Counted from the stretch's first letter, positions 37,704 through 47,998 are shown. The stretch: 64,000 nucleotides of DNA from Halalkalibacter akibai JCM 9157 (GCF_000513135.1 NZ_BAUV01000006.1:1-64000), one strand, 5' to 3'. Notes: generated by a model not told the origin, from the sequence alone. Numbers and translations are program-made.

Positions 37704-38951
37704 TTAGTTTGATGCGCCGTCTCCAATTAAAGCAAGTTTCTTTGTTTTTTCAGCAACTTTTTCTGGGTCAACTTTTTTACGAGCTACACCTGTTTCCATT
37801 GCTGTTTTCGCAACAGCTGCTGCCACAGCAGGCGCTACACGTGGATCAAATGGTGCTGGAATCACATAGTCAGCAGTTAATTCTGACTCTTTTACTAAAT
37901 CGGCAATTGCATAGACAGCAGCTACTTTCATTTCCTCGTTAATGTGAGTAGCCCTTACATCAAGTGCTCCGCGGAAAATACCTGGGAACGCTAATACATT
38001 ATTGACTTGGTTAGGGAAATCAGAACGACCCGTACCAATTACTTTTGCTCCTGCTGCTTTCGCTTCCTCAGGCATAATCTCTGGCGTAGGGTTTGCCATT
38101 GCAAAAATAATAGGATCTGGATTCATGCTTTCAATCATTTCTTTTGTTAATGCACCAGCGACAGACACTCCAATAAAGACATCTGTTCCTTTGATAACAT
38201 CAGCCAAGTTACCTTCTAATTTAGCAGGATTCGTAAATTTAGCTACCTCTGCTTTCATATCATTCATTCCATATGAACGCCCTTCAAAGATAGCTCCTTT
38301 AGAATCACACATAATAATGTCACGAACACCCATTCGTTGCATCAGTTTAATAATAGCTATCCCGGCAGCTCCTGCTCCGTTAGCAACAACTTTAATCTCA
38401 GACATTTTCTTGCCTGTTATTTTTAACGCATTGATTAAACCGGCTAACGTAACAATCGCTGTTCCGTGTTGGTCATCATGAAAGATTGGAATATTTGTTT
38501 CTTTTTTCAGTCTTTCTTCAATTTCAAAACAAGCCGGTGCTGCTATATCCTCTAAATTAACTCCGCCAAAAGTTGGCTCTAGTAATTTTACTGTTTCAAT
38601 AATTTTTTCTGTATCCGTTGTACGTAAGCAAATTGGAAACGCATCAACGCCAGCAAATGATTTAAAAAGTACTGCTTTTCCTTCCATTACTGGTAGAGAA
38701 GCTTCTGGTCCGATATTACCCAGTCCAAGTACAGCTGTCCCGTTACTCACAACAGCAACCATGTTGCCTTTCATTGTGTATTCATAAACTGTCTCAACGT
38801 CTTCAAAGATCTCCTTGCAAGGCTCCGCCACACCTGGAGAATACGCTAAACTGAGGTCTTTTGCATTTCGCACTTCTACCTTTGCTTTTGATTCTAGTTT
38901 CCCCTGATTAATACGATGCATATGTAGGGCTTCTTCTCTAGTTGTTGCCAC
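37704..38951 (-). CDS. ytsJ: NAD(P)-dependent malic enzyme (YtsJ type)
   Basis: 415 residues from a GTG start preceded by AAAAGGAGAGTGACG. Malic-domain motifs [15 protein letters not shown] near 32, [20 protein letters not shown] near 75 and [20 protein letters not shown] near 155, then the nucleotide-binding [16 protein letters not shown] near 190. It decarboxylates malate to pyruvate; the YtsJ orthologue in B. subtilis prefers NADP. It stands between dnaE and the GntR gene. Confidence 0.95.
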   Translation of the reverse strand: MATTREEALHMHRINQGKLESKAKVEVRNAKDLSLAYSPGVAEPCKEIFEDVETVYEYTMKGNMVAVVSNGTAVLGLGNIGPEASLPVMEGKAVLFKSFAGVDAFPICLRTTDTEKIIETVKLLEPTFGGVNLEDIAAPACFEIEERLKKETNIPIFHDDQHGTAIVTLAGLINALKITGKKMSEIKVVANGAGAAGIAIIKLMQRMGVRDIIMCDSKGAIFEGRSYGMNDMKAEVAKFTNPAKLEGNLADVIKGTDVFIGVSVAGALTKEMIESMNPDPIIFAMANPTPEIMPEEAKAAGAKVIGTGRSDFPNQVNNVLAFPGIFRGALDVRATHINEEMKVAAVYAIADLVKESELTADYVIPAPFDPRVAPAVAAAVAKTAMETGVARKKVDPEKVAEKTKKLALIGDGASN

Positions 38952-39100
38952 AACGTCACTCTCCTTTTAGAAAATAGTTTTTATCTGCTTGATAAACAAC
39001 TGGTCTGACCACCTAAAAGCATTTCTAATTATATAGAAATTTAATAGAGAAGCCAAGAGAAAATATGAAGATACTAGAGAGTTTATTTTTCCAATCTTTT

Positions 39101-42100
39101 CTAAGGTTCCTTTACAATCACATTCTCTTCACCAATTAACTTTTTCATACCTGCTAAAAAAGCTGGACTTGTATTAACACTATATTCCTCTGTTAAATGG
39201 AGTGTTTGTTTCGTGCGCGCATAATATAAAATTACGGGAATGGTGCCACGGTGAGCCTTTAAGGTTGTTTTCACCATTTCTAACAATTCTTGTGTTTCCA
39301 AGTCACTTTCAATTCGAAGATATAATTTCGTTTTCTTAGCGGGGTTAAACGTTTTAACTGAAGCGACTTTGTCTACAATGAATTGAATTCGCTCTTTAGA
39401 CGAATCAAACCTGCCTTCTAATAAGAAAAGTTCTCCTTCTTCGATCAGATTCATATATTGACTCCACACTCGGGGGAAAAACACTAACTCACAGCTATCA
39501 GATTCATCTGATAAAGCTGCAAAAGCCATGCCTTCTCCTTTTTTCGTTTTAATTTTTTTAAGATAGGTCATTAACCCTGCTATTCTAACAACCTTAGTAG
39601 ATGTTAAAGCTTCATTGATCGTTATCCGTCCATTTGAAGCTAGCACCTTCGTATAAGCTTCAATAGGGTGCCCGGATAAATAAAAACCTAAAGCCTCTTT
39701 TTCATAATCTAATTTTTCTTGATCTGAGAGAGGTTCAAGTGTTCTGTATGTAGGAGGCTGTATATCTAAAGTAAAAAGTCCTTCTGTTTCCTCTTGAAAC
39801 GAATTTACTTCAGAAGCAAAACGAACGGCTTCCTCAACAGCATAAAGAAGTGTCGCGCGATTTTCTCCAAATTCATCCATTGCTCCAGCTTTTATCATAT
39901 TTTCAATTGCTTTTTTATTAACGATTTTAGGATCGAGTTTAACAGCCAAACTAAACAAATCTGCTATTGTTGTATCTCTTTTCTCAACAACATATTTCGC
40001 TGCTTGAAAACCAACATGAGCAATGGGTAATAACCCAAACCTAATTCCTTTTTCTTCGATCGAGAAAAGAATACCACTCTTCAACACAGAAGGGGGATAA
40101 ACAGGATACCCAGCTTCTTTACATTCTCTAATGTGATGTGCTAGCTTATCAGGCTGGTTCCAAACACCAGATAAAAGAGCAGTATAAAAAGCTAACGGAT
40201 AGTTCACTTTTAAATAAGCTAAATAGTAACTGATCATAGAATAAGCGACTGCATGACTTCGGTTGAAGCCATAATCGGCAAATCTTTCAATGAGATCGTA
40301 GACTTGTTCTATTCCTTCATGCGAATACCCTTTTTTAAGAGCACCTTTTATAAAAGCTTCTTTCTGTTCAGCTAATTCTTCTTTCTTCTTTTTACTAATA
40401 GCTCGCCTTAAAATATCAGCTTCGGCAAGAGAGAATCCTGCCATTACAACCGCTATCTCCATAATTTGCTCTTGGTAAATGAGCACCCCGTAAGTTCTTT
40501 TTAAAATCGGTTCTAAGTCAGGATGAGCGTAAGAAATAGGGTCATTTCCATATTTACCTTTTACATATGTCGGGATGTACTTCATTGGTCCAGGACGATA
40601 AAGAGCATTTACAGCAACGATATCTTCAAATTCTGTCGGCTTTAATTGTTTAAGTGCTTGCCTCATACCAGCCGATTCTAGCTGAAAGACCCCTGTTGTT
40701 TCTCCTTTACTCAGTAGGTGATACGTTTCTTGATCATTAAAAGGAATTTCAGAGAGCTTAATATTTATTCCAATTTGCTGTTTGATCAAACTAATAATAT
40801 TCTCTAAAAGCGATAAATTACGTAAGCCAAGAAAATCAAATTTAAGTAAGCCTAGCTTCTCAACAATATCCATCGTTGCTTGGGTTAACGATATGGTCGA
40901 TTGACCTGCTTGTAATGCCATCACCTTTGTTAGAGGCTCACTACTTATGACGACTCCTGCGGCATGAGTCGACGCATGTCTAGGGAGTCCCTCTAATCCT
41001 TGTGCGATTTCCCATAACTCTGATAATTCTTCTGATTGCGCGATTAAATCTTTAAGAACTGCACTTTCATTTTCAGCTTTTTTAAGCGTCATACCTGGTG
41101 CTGCAGGAATTTGCTTAACTAGCTGTTCAATTAAATAACTATCCGTTCCGAGTGCTTTACCAACATCTCGAGTAACCGCCCTTGCTGCCAGCGTTCCAAA
41201 CGTAATAATTTGAGCGACATGTTCTTTTCCGTATTTTTTTTGAACATAAGCAATCACTTCATCACGACGGTGGTCAGGAAAGTCAATATCAATATCCGGC
41301 ATCGATACACGCTGATGATTTAAGAATCGTTCAAATAATAGATCATATTGTACCGGATCAACATCGGTAATTTGCAAAACATAGGCCACTAGTGAACCGG
41401 CGGCTGATCCACGTCCTGGACCTGTTAAAATCCCACGTTCTCTAGCATATTTCATAAAATCCCAAACAATTAGAAAGTAGTCACTAAATCCCATTCTTTC
41501 AATGACCTCTAACTCTTTTTCTAAACGTTCTTTAATGGAATCGGTTATATGTTCATATCGTAATTGAGTGCCTTTTATGCATAATTCTCTCAAAAATTCA
41601 CTAGAATCTTGAGCTTGACCACTTGGGAATGTTGGTAATTTAGGTTTATCTAACTCTAACTGAACAGAGCATCTTTCTGCTAATATCTGAGTGGCTTGAA
41701 GGGCTTTTTCTTCACCTTTATAAAGCTCTTTCATTTCTTCTGGACTCTTCAAATAATACGTAAGCTCTTCTTTAGTTAGAGGATGATCCTCAACTTTTAT
41801 CCCTTTTTGAATAGCACGGACTACTTGAAATAGCTTAGCGTCCTTTTTTTCTAGAAAGAAACATGGATTTGCCGCAATCACTGGCATTCCTGTTTTTTCT
41901 TGAATTTGTTTTATAAGCTGGCTGTCATGCGCATTTGAACTGGACTCAGCTTGAACTTCTAACAGCCAATCACTCGAATGAATGGATTCGAGGTTTTGCC
42001 AATTTTTTAACCAATTTAATCCGTCAGTAACACTACATTTTGAAAAAGGACCATTATGATAAGGTAGCACCACCATTAAATCTGTTAATAAAGGCTGGGC

Positions 42101-42445
42101 TTCTTCTTTCAATAAAGCTTGAACTTTTCCTGATTTATGCCCAATAGCAGTTGCTAGTTGAAGCAAATTTTGATATCCATTTTGATTTTTAGCATAAACT
42201 CTTAGCGAGGCTACCTTATTTAAATCTTCACTCATAGTGATTGTTAGTTCTAACCCAAAAATCGGTTTGATTTGATGTTTGATACAAGCTTCATAAAAAG
42301 GTACAGCTCCATACATTACATGTTTATCAGTTAATGCAATGGCCTTATAACCTAATTCACTTGCTCTTTTTACTAGTTGTTCTACTCGATTCGTCGATGA
42401 TAGAAGACTGTATTCGCTATAAACATAATGTGGCACAATCTCCAT
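39101..42445 (-). CDS. dnaE: DNA polymerase III alpha subunit DnaE
   Basis: 1114 residues from the ATG with AGGAGAGTTGAAC upstream. N-terminal PHP domain (YVYSEYSLLSS, ALTDKHVMYGAV), catalytic palm with GPGRGSAAGSLVAYVL near 346 and PDIDIDFPDHRRDEV near 385, then the HhH and OB regions (IRIAGLMTYLKKIKTKKGEG-like segment near 960). In Bacillus DnaE extends RNA primers on the lagging strand before handing over to PolC. No terminator was recognised; it precedes the malic enzyme gene on the same strand. Confidence 0.97.
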   Translation of the reverse strand: MEIVPHYVYSEYSLLSSTNRVEQLVKRASELGYKAIALTDKHVMYGAVPFYEACIKHQIKPIFGLELTITMSEDLNKVASLRVYAKNQNGYQNLLQLATAIGHKSGKVQALLKEEAQPLLTDLMVVLPYHNGPFSKCSVTDGLNWLKNWQNLESIHSSDWLLEVQAESSSNAHDSQLIKQIQEKTGMPVIAANPCFFLEKKDAKLFQVVRAIQKGIKVEDHPLTKEELTYYLKSPEEMKELYKGEEKALQATQILAERCSVQLELDKPKLPTFPSGQAQDSSEFLRELCIKGTQLRYEHITDSIKERLEKELEVIERMGFSDYFLIVWDFMKYARERGILTGPGRGSAAGSLVAYVLQITDVDPVQYDLLFERFLNHQRVSMPDIDIDFPDHRRDEVIAYVQKKYGKEHVAQIITFGTLAARAVTRDVGKALGTDSYLIEQLVKQIPAAPGMTLKKAENESAVLKDLIAQSEELSELWEIAQGLEGLPRHASTHAAGVVISSEPLTKVMALQAGQSTISLTQATMDIVEKLGLLKFDFLGLRNLSLLENIISLIKQQIGINIKLSEIPFNDQETYHLLSKGETTGVFQLESAGMRQALKQLKPTEFEDIVAVNALYRPGPMKYIPTYVKGKYGNDPISYAHPDLEPILKRTYGVLIYQEQIMEIAVVMAGFSLAEADILRRAISKKKKEELAEQKEAFIKGALKKGYSHEGIEQVYDLIERFADYGFNRSHAVAYSMISYYLAYLKVNYPLAFYTALLSGVWNQPDKLAHHIRECKEAGYPVYPPSVLKSGILFSIEEKGIRFGLLPIAHVGFQAAKYVVEKRDTTIADLFSLAVKLDPKIVNKKAIENMIKAGAMDEFGENRATLLYAVEEAVRFASEVNSFQEETEGLFTLDIQPPTYRTLEPLSDQEKLDYEKEALGFYLSGHPIEAYTKVLASNGRITINEALTSTKVVRIAGLMTYLKKIKTKKGEGMAFAALSDESDSCELVFFPRVWSQYMNLIEEGELFLLEGRFDSSKERIQFIVDKVASVKTFNPAKKTKLYLRIESDLETQELLEMVKTTLKAHRGTIPVILYYARTKQTLHLTEEYSVNTSPAFLAGMKKLIGEENVIVKEP

Positions 42446-42643
42446 GTTCAACTCTCCTCATCTTATCTTTGTAAAGATCTTTCCTCTAGTATAGTACAGA
42501 TTGTCCTTTAATTAATATCAGTGTGCTTAACGAACTTTTATTTTCTGTCATAAAATCTTGATACTTGTCTTATATATGATAGGGATAAGCTTATACGTTT
42601 AGAAGAAAGTGATATAGACAAAGTTTAAGAGAGGTGGATCCAC

Positions 42644-42982
42644 ATGTTGACTCGCGAACTTCTTGCTACACTCATTATTGATTTCTTCGTTGCTTTTGGA
42701 GTGATCATTGGTGGGGCAATCATTGGTGGAATTGGAGCCTTTTTAATAGGAAAACCGCCTTTATCCGTCATACACGATTTAGCTGGCAGTCTAAAGATTT
42801 GGGCTATTGTTGCTGCAATTGGAGGGACGTTTGATGCCATTACGAATATTGAAAGAGGTCTTTTTTACGGTACACATGATGATCTCTTTAAAACTGGCTT
42901 TATGATTTTAGCAGCGTTATGTGGTGCACACTCTGGTACGGTCTTCATTCAATGGATCGTTGGGGATTCCATAGCATCATGA
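42644..42982 (+). CDS. ytrH: Sporulation protein YtrH
   Basis: 112 residues starting at ATG after AGAGAGGTGGATCCAC. A glycine-rich membrane segment (VIIGGAIIGGIGAFLIG) at about 20-40 is followed by LKIWAIVAAIGGTFDAITN and a further hydrophobic stretch, matching YtrH. In B. subtilis ytrH-ytrI are sigma-E-controlled genes affecting spore formation. No confident sigma-E promoter was identified by eye. The stop overlaps the ytrI start (ATGA). Confidence 0.9.
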   Translation: MLTRELLATLIIDFFVAFGVIIGGAIIGGIGAFLIGKPPLSVIHDLAGSLKIWAIVAAIGGTFDAITNIERGLFYGTHDDLFKTGFMILAALCGAHSGTVFIQWIVGDSIAS

Positions 42983-43482
42983 GGGTTCCTCCCCTTTTTG
43001 AGCGTCGAACCGTCCAACGCTTCTTTGCTGGAATTATTCTCGGAATTCTTTTAGGTTGGTTTTTCTTTATTTATCAGTATGGACAAGTGTATGAAGGCTT
43101 AATCTTTCGTTTATCTGAACAAGAAGCGACCATTGAATCTTTAGAAAAAAACATAGAAATTCTTGTTAGCGAACAAAAGAAACTAAACGAAGAAAATCAA
43201 AAAGATTTAACTGTTCAAGACATCCAAATTCATTTTTTAAATGATCGTAGACTCCGATTAAACCAGTTAACGTTACTTGATCTAAAACAGCAAGCTTTAA
43301 ATGAATTGCAAGATGTGAAACGAAAAGACATTGAGACTGTTCACAATATGAGACAGCTCATGAAGAGTACCCTTGAAAATAAAGTGTTCCCAGTTGGAGA
43401 AAAAAAGTATCAACTCATTGTAAGAGAAACAGATCTTTTTACTACTCTACACATCTATGTTGAAATTGTCCCTTCCAGTTAA
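42979..43482 (+). CDS. ytrI: Sporulation protein YtrI
   Basis: 167 residues beginning MRVPPLFERRTVQRF, translationally coupled to ytrH through ATGA. A single N-terminal membrane segment (about 16-38) precedes a coiled coil (EQEATIESLEKNIEIL) and a small C-terminal domain (KYQLIVRETDLFTTLHIYVE). YtrI is required for efficient sporulation in B. subtilis; the mechanism is unknown. The topology suggests a membrane-anchored protein of the mother cell. Confidence 0.88.
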   Translation: MRVPPLFERRTVQRFFAGIILGILLGWFFFIYQYGQVYEGLIFRLSEQEATIESLEKNIEILVSEQKKLNEENQKDLTVQDIQIHFLNDRRLRLNQLTLLDLKQQALNELQDVKRKDIETVHNMRQLMKSTLENKVFPVGEKKYQLIVRETDLFTTLHIYVEIVPSS

Positions 43483-43580
43483 ATATCACAATTTTTCAAA
43501 CTCTTTCTAGCCCTCATCAAAATGGAGTATATTTTCGTGTATAATTACATTATAGCTCTTATTTGATAGGAGGGATTAAA

Positions 43581-43787
43581 ATGGACGTTACTGGAAAAGA
43601 AATGGTGCTAAATCGTAAAGAAATGGCATTGGAAAAAGTAGACAATATTAAAAATGGCCTATCCGCATTTGCTGAATCCAAAGAAGTAATTGAACTCATT
43701 CGTAAAGAATTAGAAAAAAGCAATATACATGTCCATGAGGATGCAACAGAGATTGGTTCTTGGTTTATTCCCGTTGAAGATGTGTAA
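43581..43787 (+). CDS. Small hypothetical protein of 68 residues
   Basis: MDVTGKEMVLNRKEMALEKV start preceded by TAGGAGGGATTAAA, a strong site. The protein is charged and helical in its first two thirds and ends SWFIPVEDV. A TATAAT lies at 43540-43545, and a strong terminator follows the stop, so this is a complete small transcription unit between ytrI and nrnA. I do not recognise a family; B. subtilis has no gene here that I recall. Confidence 0.75.
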   Translation: MDVTGKEMVLNRKEMALEKVDNIKNGLSAFAESKEVIELIRKELEKSNIHVHEDATEIGSWFIPVEDV

Positions 43788-43799
43788 AGATAGATAAAT

Positions 43800-43848
43800 A
43801 AAAAGGACGACAAAATCATTACACTACATTTTGTTGTCCTTTTTTTAT
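43800..43848 (+). terminator. Terminator of the 68-residue protein gene
   Basis: AAAAGGACGACAAAAT pairs with ATTTTGTTGTCCTTTT around a short loop and is followed by T residues on the plus strand. Confidence 0.93.
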
Positions 43849-43893
43849 GGGTTTTTTCGTAAAAATTGTTGCTATGAAATTGTTTTTTCTGTT

Positions 43894-44017
43894 AGTGAAA
43901 TGGAGCGGAAGTCACTCGACTCCTGCGGGAAAAAGAGGTAGGGGCGAGACCCCACAGGCGCAGCCGAGGAGGCTCGCCACCTCCCCGCGGAAAGCGAGTG
44001 ACTGGAGCACAATGGAA
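43894..44017 (+). repeat. GC-rich structured interspersed repeat, copy D
   Basis: Standard family layout: GGAGCGGAAGTCACTCGACT at the start, CCTGCGGGA, GGGGCGAGACCCCACAGGCG and GCCGAGGAGGCTCGCCACC in the centre, and CCCCGCGGAAAGCGAGTGAC at the end. The closing stem is intact. It fills the interval between the small-protein terminator and nrnA. Confidence 0.87.
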
Positions 44018-44049
44018 CAAACATGTAAAGGACACTCAAGCACCAAAAC

Positions 44050-44982
44050 TTATTTACAAGCGTCCACTAACTTGGCTATGATCTCTTCTGTTTCATCCCA
44101 TGAATAAGCTGTTGCGCCTGCTGCTCGCGGGTGACCTCCTCCATCGTGTTCCGCCGCTATCTTATTAATAACCGGGCCTTTTGAACGAATTCTGACTCTA
44201 ATTTTATCAGTATCCTCTACAAAAAACACCCAAGCCTTTAATCCTTCCACATCCGAAAACGCATTTACTAATTGCGACGATTCACTTGATGATACTTGAA
44301 ACTGCTCTAGATCATCTTTGGTTATCTTCATGACTCCAACAACCTCTGAAATAATAGAGAAGTGTTGTAAAACATATCCTTGTAAACGAGTCATTTTCAA
44401 CTCTTTTTTATGTAAGTTTGAGTAGAATTTAGTTTGGTCAAAATTTTGTTCAATTAAAAGACTTGTTCGTCTGAGCGTGTCTGGAGTCGTGTTGTCATAT
44501 AAAAAACGGCCCGTGTCCCCTACAATTCCAGCATACAAAAGCAATGCAGATTCTGGACTAAGTGAATAGCCATGTTTCCCTCCTTGAATAACGAACTCCA
44601 CGATCATTTCGCTTGTTGAACTAAATGATGGATCAACCCATACTAAATCACCATAAGGTTCTTCGTTAGGATGGTGATCAATCTTAACGAGAAAAGCACC
44701 ATTGTTAAACCTTTTATCGTCTACTCGCGGTGTATTAGCTGTATCACAAACAATGACTAAAGCATTCTCGTAATCAAGATCTGATACTTGTTCCATGTTA
44801 CCTAGAAACACAAGCGAGGGTTCTTCTTCTCCTACAACTCGAACTTTTTTCTCTGGATATAACTCTTTAATCAATTGAGCTAAGCCTAATTGAGAACCTA
44901 AGGCATCTGGGTCTGGTCTCTCATGGCGGTGAATAATAATGGTTTGATACTCTTTTATTTTCTCTTGAATGGCTTCAATCAT
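44050..44982 (-). CDS. nrnA: NanoRNase/pAp phosphatase NrnA (DHH-DHHA1)
   Basis: 310 residues. DHH-type motifs: HRHERPDPDALGSQ near 18, VIVCDTANTPRVDD near 80, KIDHHPNEEPYGD near 105, and AGIVGDTGRFLYD near 155. The C-terminal DHHA1 domain ends GGGHPRAAGATA near 285. NrnA degrades 2-5 nt RNAs and dephosphorylates 3'-phosphoadenosine-5'-phosphate in Bacillus. It is preceded by AAGGAGATAAGAG and stands convergent to the upstream small gene. Confidence 0.96.
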   Translation of the reverse strand: MIEAIQEKIKEYQTIIIHRHERPDPDALGSQLGLAQLIKELYPEKKVRVVGEEEPSLVFLGNMEQVSDLDYENALVIVCDTANTPRVDDKRFNNGAFLVKIDHHPNEEPYGDLVWVDPSFSSTSEMIVEFVIQGGKHGYSLSPESALLLYAGIVGDTGRFLYDNTTPDTLRRTSLLIEQNFDQTKFYSNLHKKELKMTRLQGYVLQHFSIISEVVGVMKITKDDLEQFQVSSSESSQLVNAFSDVEGLKAWVFFVEDTDKIRVRIRSKGPVINKIAAEHDGGGHPRAAGATAYSWDETEEIIAKLVDACK

Positions 44983-45142
44983 TCTCTTATCTCCTTTTGT
45001 TCACCGTTCCTACACTAGCAAAAAATCAGCAATCACGATACAATTGCTACTAGAACTGCAACGGCTCTATGACTTAATTTGTTATTAACATAGCATATCT
45101 GTTTTCAAACTAAAACTAACATGAAAGAGAGGGTCTTTTTAA

Positions 45143-45427
45143 ATGGATAAATTACTTACTATTATCATTGTTGTATCAGCTGTTTTCTTCTTGTATAACA
45201 AGATTAAATCATGGAAAGTAACAGAATCACTTTTAAAACGAATCTATCAAACAAAATCTACTTATGCACTTGGCTTCTTTTTAACTGCTTTTGGAGCTAA
45301 TTTGCTTATTTTCCCAAGAAGCACAATCGACATGATTGTAGGAGCTGTCTTTTCCATCCTTGGAATAGCGAATGTAATCTTTGGCTACCGGGCGTCTAGA
45401 CATTATATTGCTCAGTTAGACAACTAA
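45143..45427 (+). CDS. ytpI: YtpI-like membrane protein
   Basis: 94 residues with a start hydrophobic segment (about 4-20) and two more at about 45-80 (GFFLTAFGANLLIFP and IVGAVFSILGIANVIFG). Composition and position between nrnA and ytoI match YtpI. Function is unknown. The start follows GAGAGGGTC. It ends in a strong bidirectional terminator shared with ytoI. Confidence 0.83.
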   Translation: MDKLLTIIIVVSAVFFLYNKIKSWKVTESLLKRIYQTKSTYALGFFLTAFGANLLIFPRSTIDMIVGAVFSILGIANVIFGYRASRHYIAQLDN

Positions 45428-45436
45428 ACGGTTCAA

Positions 45437-45490
45437 AGGGCGTTATCCAAAAAGGTTATTAAATCACCTTTTTAGATAACGCCCTTTTTG
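45437..45490. terminator. Bidirectional terminator between ytpI and ytoI
   Basis: GGGCGTTATC (about 45439-45448) pairs with GATAACGCCC, extended by AAAAAGG/CCTTTTT inside, with TTTTTG on the plus strand and an A tract on the other side. The two genes converge on it. Confidence 0.9.
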
Positions 45491-45493
45491 ATT

Positions 45494-46798
45494 TTAATCA
45501 ATTAGCTGTGCCATCATTAATGCTTTTCCTGTAATTTTTCCATTATGATAGAGTTCAACATCAATCTTACCATGTTTTCTACCTACTTCTAGTACCTTGG
45601 GCAAGATTGTGATTACACTGTCGATTTGAACAGGTTTAATAAAATAAAGTGTGATGTTTTCAACAACAAGATCACCCTTCTTGAATTTACGTAGTACTCG
45701 GCTTCCAATCTCAGTCACTAATGTAGTAATAACACCGTATGAGATCGTTCCAAGTTGATTGGTCATTTGAGGTGTTACTTCACACTGAAAGGCTAGTTCG
45801 TCTGTTGAAATATCTTGAATTCGACTTGTAACGATGTCTTCAATCGTTTCTCCAATATGAGGCTGCCTTTGCACCATTTGCAACGCTTTTAAGACATCCT
45901 GACGGCTAATAACGCCTAATAGCTTTCTTTGATTATCAATAACAGGGAGTAATTCTATCCCTTCCCACACCATCACGTGGGCAACGGCCGCTACTGAAGT
46001 TCGCTCATTTACCGTAATGGGATTACTCGTCATGACTTTTTCAATAGGCGTTTGTTTAGAAGCCCCAAGTACATCCTTTGCAGCCACCATTCCTTGAATC
46101 TTCATGTTCGAATCGATGACAGGATAACGGCTGTGACCTGTTTTTTCATTTAAATCATGCCATTTATCAACCGTGTTTTGAGTAGTCATATAATAAGTGT
46201 CTTGAAAAGGAATTAATATATCATCAACAAGAACAATTTCTTTTTTGATTAATTGATCATAAATGGCGCGGTTGATCATCGCTGCAACTGTAAACGTGTC
46301 ATAGCTTGTGGAAATGATCGGTAAATTTAATTCATCTGCAATTGAAATCGCTTCATCACTTGTTCCGAATCCACCAGTGATTAGCACGGCCGCACCAGCT
46401 TCAAGTCCAACTTTATGAACTTGGTCACGGTTACCGACAATTAATAAGTTACCAGCCTCTACATATCTCATCATTGCATCAAGTTTCATTGCACCAATGA
46501 CAAAACGATTAAGCGTTTTATGCAGACCTTCTCTTCCACCTAACACTTGTCCATCAACAATATTGACAACCTCAGCATAGGTCAGTTTCTCAATATTCTC
46601 TTTCTTTTTCTTTTCAATCCGGATTGTCCCAACTCTTTCAATTGTACTGACTAACCCTTGATTTTCTGATTCTTTTATTGCACGATAAGCAGTGCCTTCA
46701 CTTACCGTAAGTGCTTTTGCTATAGACCGGACAGAAATCTTCTCTCCTACTTCTAAATTCGTAATATACTCGATAATTTGCTCATGTTTTGTAGCCAT
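45494..46798 (-). CDS. ytoI: DRTGG-CBS-hotdog regulator YtoI
   Basis: 434 residues from MATKHEQIIEYITN. An N-terminal helix-turn-helix (about 1-60, SVRSIAKALTVSEGTAYRAI), a DRTGG domain (about 75-180), a CBS pair (VIDSNMKIQGMVAAKDVLGA near 200 and LLPVIDNQRKLLGVISRQDV near 270) and a C-terminal hotdog domain (about 320-434). The layout suggests a nucleotide-sensing transcription regulator, and acyl-CoA-type ligands could bind the hotdog part; no target is known to me. Position matches B. subtilis ytoI. Confidence 0.9.
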   Translation of the reverse strand: MATKHEQIIEYITNLEVGEKISVRSIAKALTVSEGTAYRAIKESENQGLVSTIERVGTIRIEKKKKENIEKLTYAEVVNIVDGQVLGGREGLHKTLNRFVIGAMKLDAMMRYVEAGNLLIVGNRDQVHKVGLEAGAAVLITGGFGTSDEAISIADELNLPIISTSYDTFTVAAMINRAIYDQLIKKEIVLVDDILIPFQDTYYMTTQNTVDKWHDLNEKTGHSRYPVIDSNMKIQGMVAAKDVLGASKQTPIEKVMTSNPITVNERTSVAAVAHVMVWEGIELLPVIDNQRKLLGVISRQDVLKALQMVQRQPHIGETIEDIVTSRIQDISTDELAFQCEVTPQMTNQLGTISYGVITTLVTEIGSRVLRKFKKGDLVVENITLYFIKPVQIDSVITILPKVLEVGRKHGKIDVELYHNGKITGKALMMAQLID

Positions 46799-46911
46799 GA
46801 TAGCCACCACACTTTCACTCGGCTGTTTCACCGAAAAATATAAACTGTATTAATACATATTATACGTGTGAAAGAAGTGACTAGCAAGGCTCACATAAAT
46901 TACATAGATTA

Positions 46912-47151
46912 TTATCCCCGTAGCCTTGCTCTGACTTTTTCTTGTTTTCTTAAAGGTACAGCTCTCTTTCCTGCTTCGCTTTTCTTATATAACAGGTGTA
47001 GTACATTCCCACTTATCACCATAACAGCAAAGACGATCCAAGCCCAGGCAAATAACTGGTCCACTACCGACCCATTCAATGGCAAATATTCAAATCCATA
47101 AATAAGCATTGCGGTGGAAAATAAAAAACACATAAAATACCTTTGCTTCAT
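46912..47151 (-). CDS. Small hypothetical membrane protein
   Basis: 79 residues from MKQRYFMCFLFSTAML, with GGAGGGGTGCTT upstream. Two hydrophobic segments (about 5-22 and 33-53) are followed by a very basic C-terminal tail (RAVPLRKQEKVRARLRG), which by the positive-inside rule should stay cytoplasmic. No family recognised. It sits between ytoI and ytkL on the same strand. Confidence 0.7.
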   Translation of the reverse strand: MKQRYFMCFLFSTAMLIYGFEYLPLNGSVVDQLFAWAWIVFAVMVISGNVLHLLYKKSEAGKRAVPLRKQEKVRARLRG

Positions 47152-47201
47152 AAGCACCCCTCCAGTCTTTCCTTTCTAAATAAGTATGCTTTTGTAAAAA
47201 G

Positions 47202-47238
47202 AAAAAGACCAAGCCCTTAATCAAAAGGCTTGATCTTC
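47202..47238 (-). terminator. Terminator of ytkL
   Basis: On the minus strand GATCAAGCC pairs with GGCTTGGTC around an 11-base loop and is followed by TTTTTC. Confidence 0.85.
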
Positions 47239-47242
47239 TAGT

Positions 47243-47929
47243 TTATAAATCGTATGACTCTCCTACTGATAGTGGAAGACCTTTTTTGCCAGATAAGTTA
47301 TTAGCAAACTCAAATGGATCTTGTTCAATGACAGGGAAAGTATTGTAGTGAATAGGGACAACACGTTTTGCCTGCAACCATTCTGCAGCAATCTCTGCAT
47401 CTTCTGGTCCCATTGTAAAATTATCACCAATAGGTAGAAAGGCAAGATCAATCTTTGTTTTCTCACCAATTAACTTCATATCACTAAATAGCGCTGTGTC
47501 TCCTGCATGAAAAATAGTTTTATTTTCTGCTGTAAATAAAATTCCTGCTGGCATTCCTGTGTACACGATTTTTTGTTCTTCTTCTATCGTGTAAGAAGAA
47601 CCGTGGAACGCTTGAGTAAGTTTCACTGTACCAAACTCAAATTGATGTGATCCACCTATATGCATAGGGTGTGTCTTGACACCTTGCCAACTTAAAAACG
47701 TTGCCAGTTCAAAAGGAGCAATAACTAGGGCATCATTTCGTTTTGCCAATGCCACTGTATCGCCAACATGATCGTTATGACCATGTGTTAAAAGTACCAC
47801 ATCTACCTTTAACTGGTCTGCATCCAAATCACATAGTCCATTCCCTGTAATAAATGGATCAATGATAATACGAGCTTTCTTTGTTTCAATTAACACAACT
47901 GAATGTCCATGATAACTAACCTTCAACAT
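47243..47929 (-). CDS. ytkL: UPF0173 metallo-beta-lactamase fold hydrolase YtkL
   Basis: 228 residues. The metal motif [12 protein letters not shown] near 48-58 gives the HxHxDH set, followed by [13 protein letters not shown] near 140 and PIHYNTFPV near 200. UPF0173 proteins are predicted metal-dependent hydrolases; no physiological substrate is established. Start ATG follows AAAGGAGTCGATC. In B. subtilis ytkL lies near ytkK and argH, a similar region. Confidence 0.9.
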   Translation of the reverse strand: MLKVSYHGHSVVLIETKKARIIIDPFITGNGLCDLDADQLKVDVVLLTHGHNDHVGDTVALAKRNDALVIAPFELATFLSWQGVKTHPMHIGGSHQFEFGTVKLTQAFHGSSYTIEEEQKIVYTGMPAGILFTAENKTIFHAGDTALFSDMKLIGEKTKIDLAFLPIGDNFTMGPEDAEIAAEWLQAKRVVPIHYNTFPVIEQDPFEFANNLSGKKGLPLSVGESYDL

Positions 47930-47998
47930 GATCGACTCCTTTATGCTATCTATACCCTGTCTATTTTATATTTAAGCATGATTGACTGAATTTCCTGC

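Noticed and set aside
43847-44107. 86-residue plus-strand frame over repeat copy D
   Set aside because: It reads through a repeat copy and the nrnA 3' end on the opposite strand.
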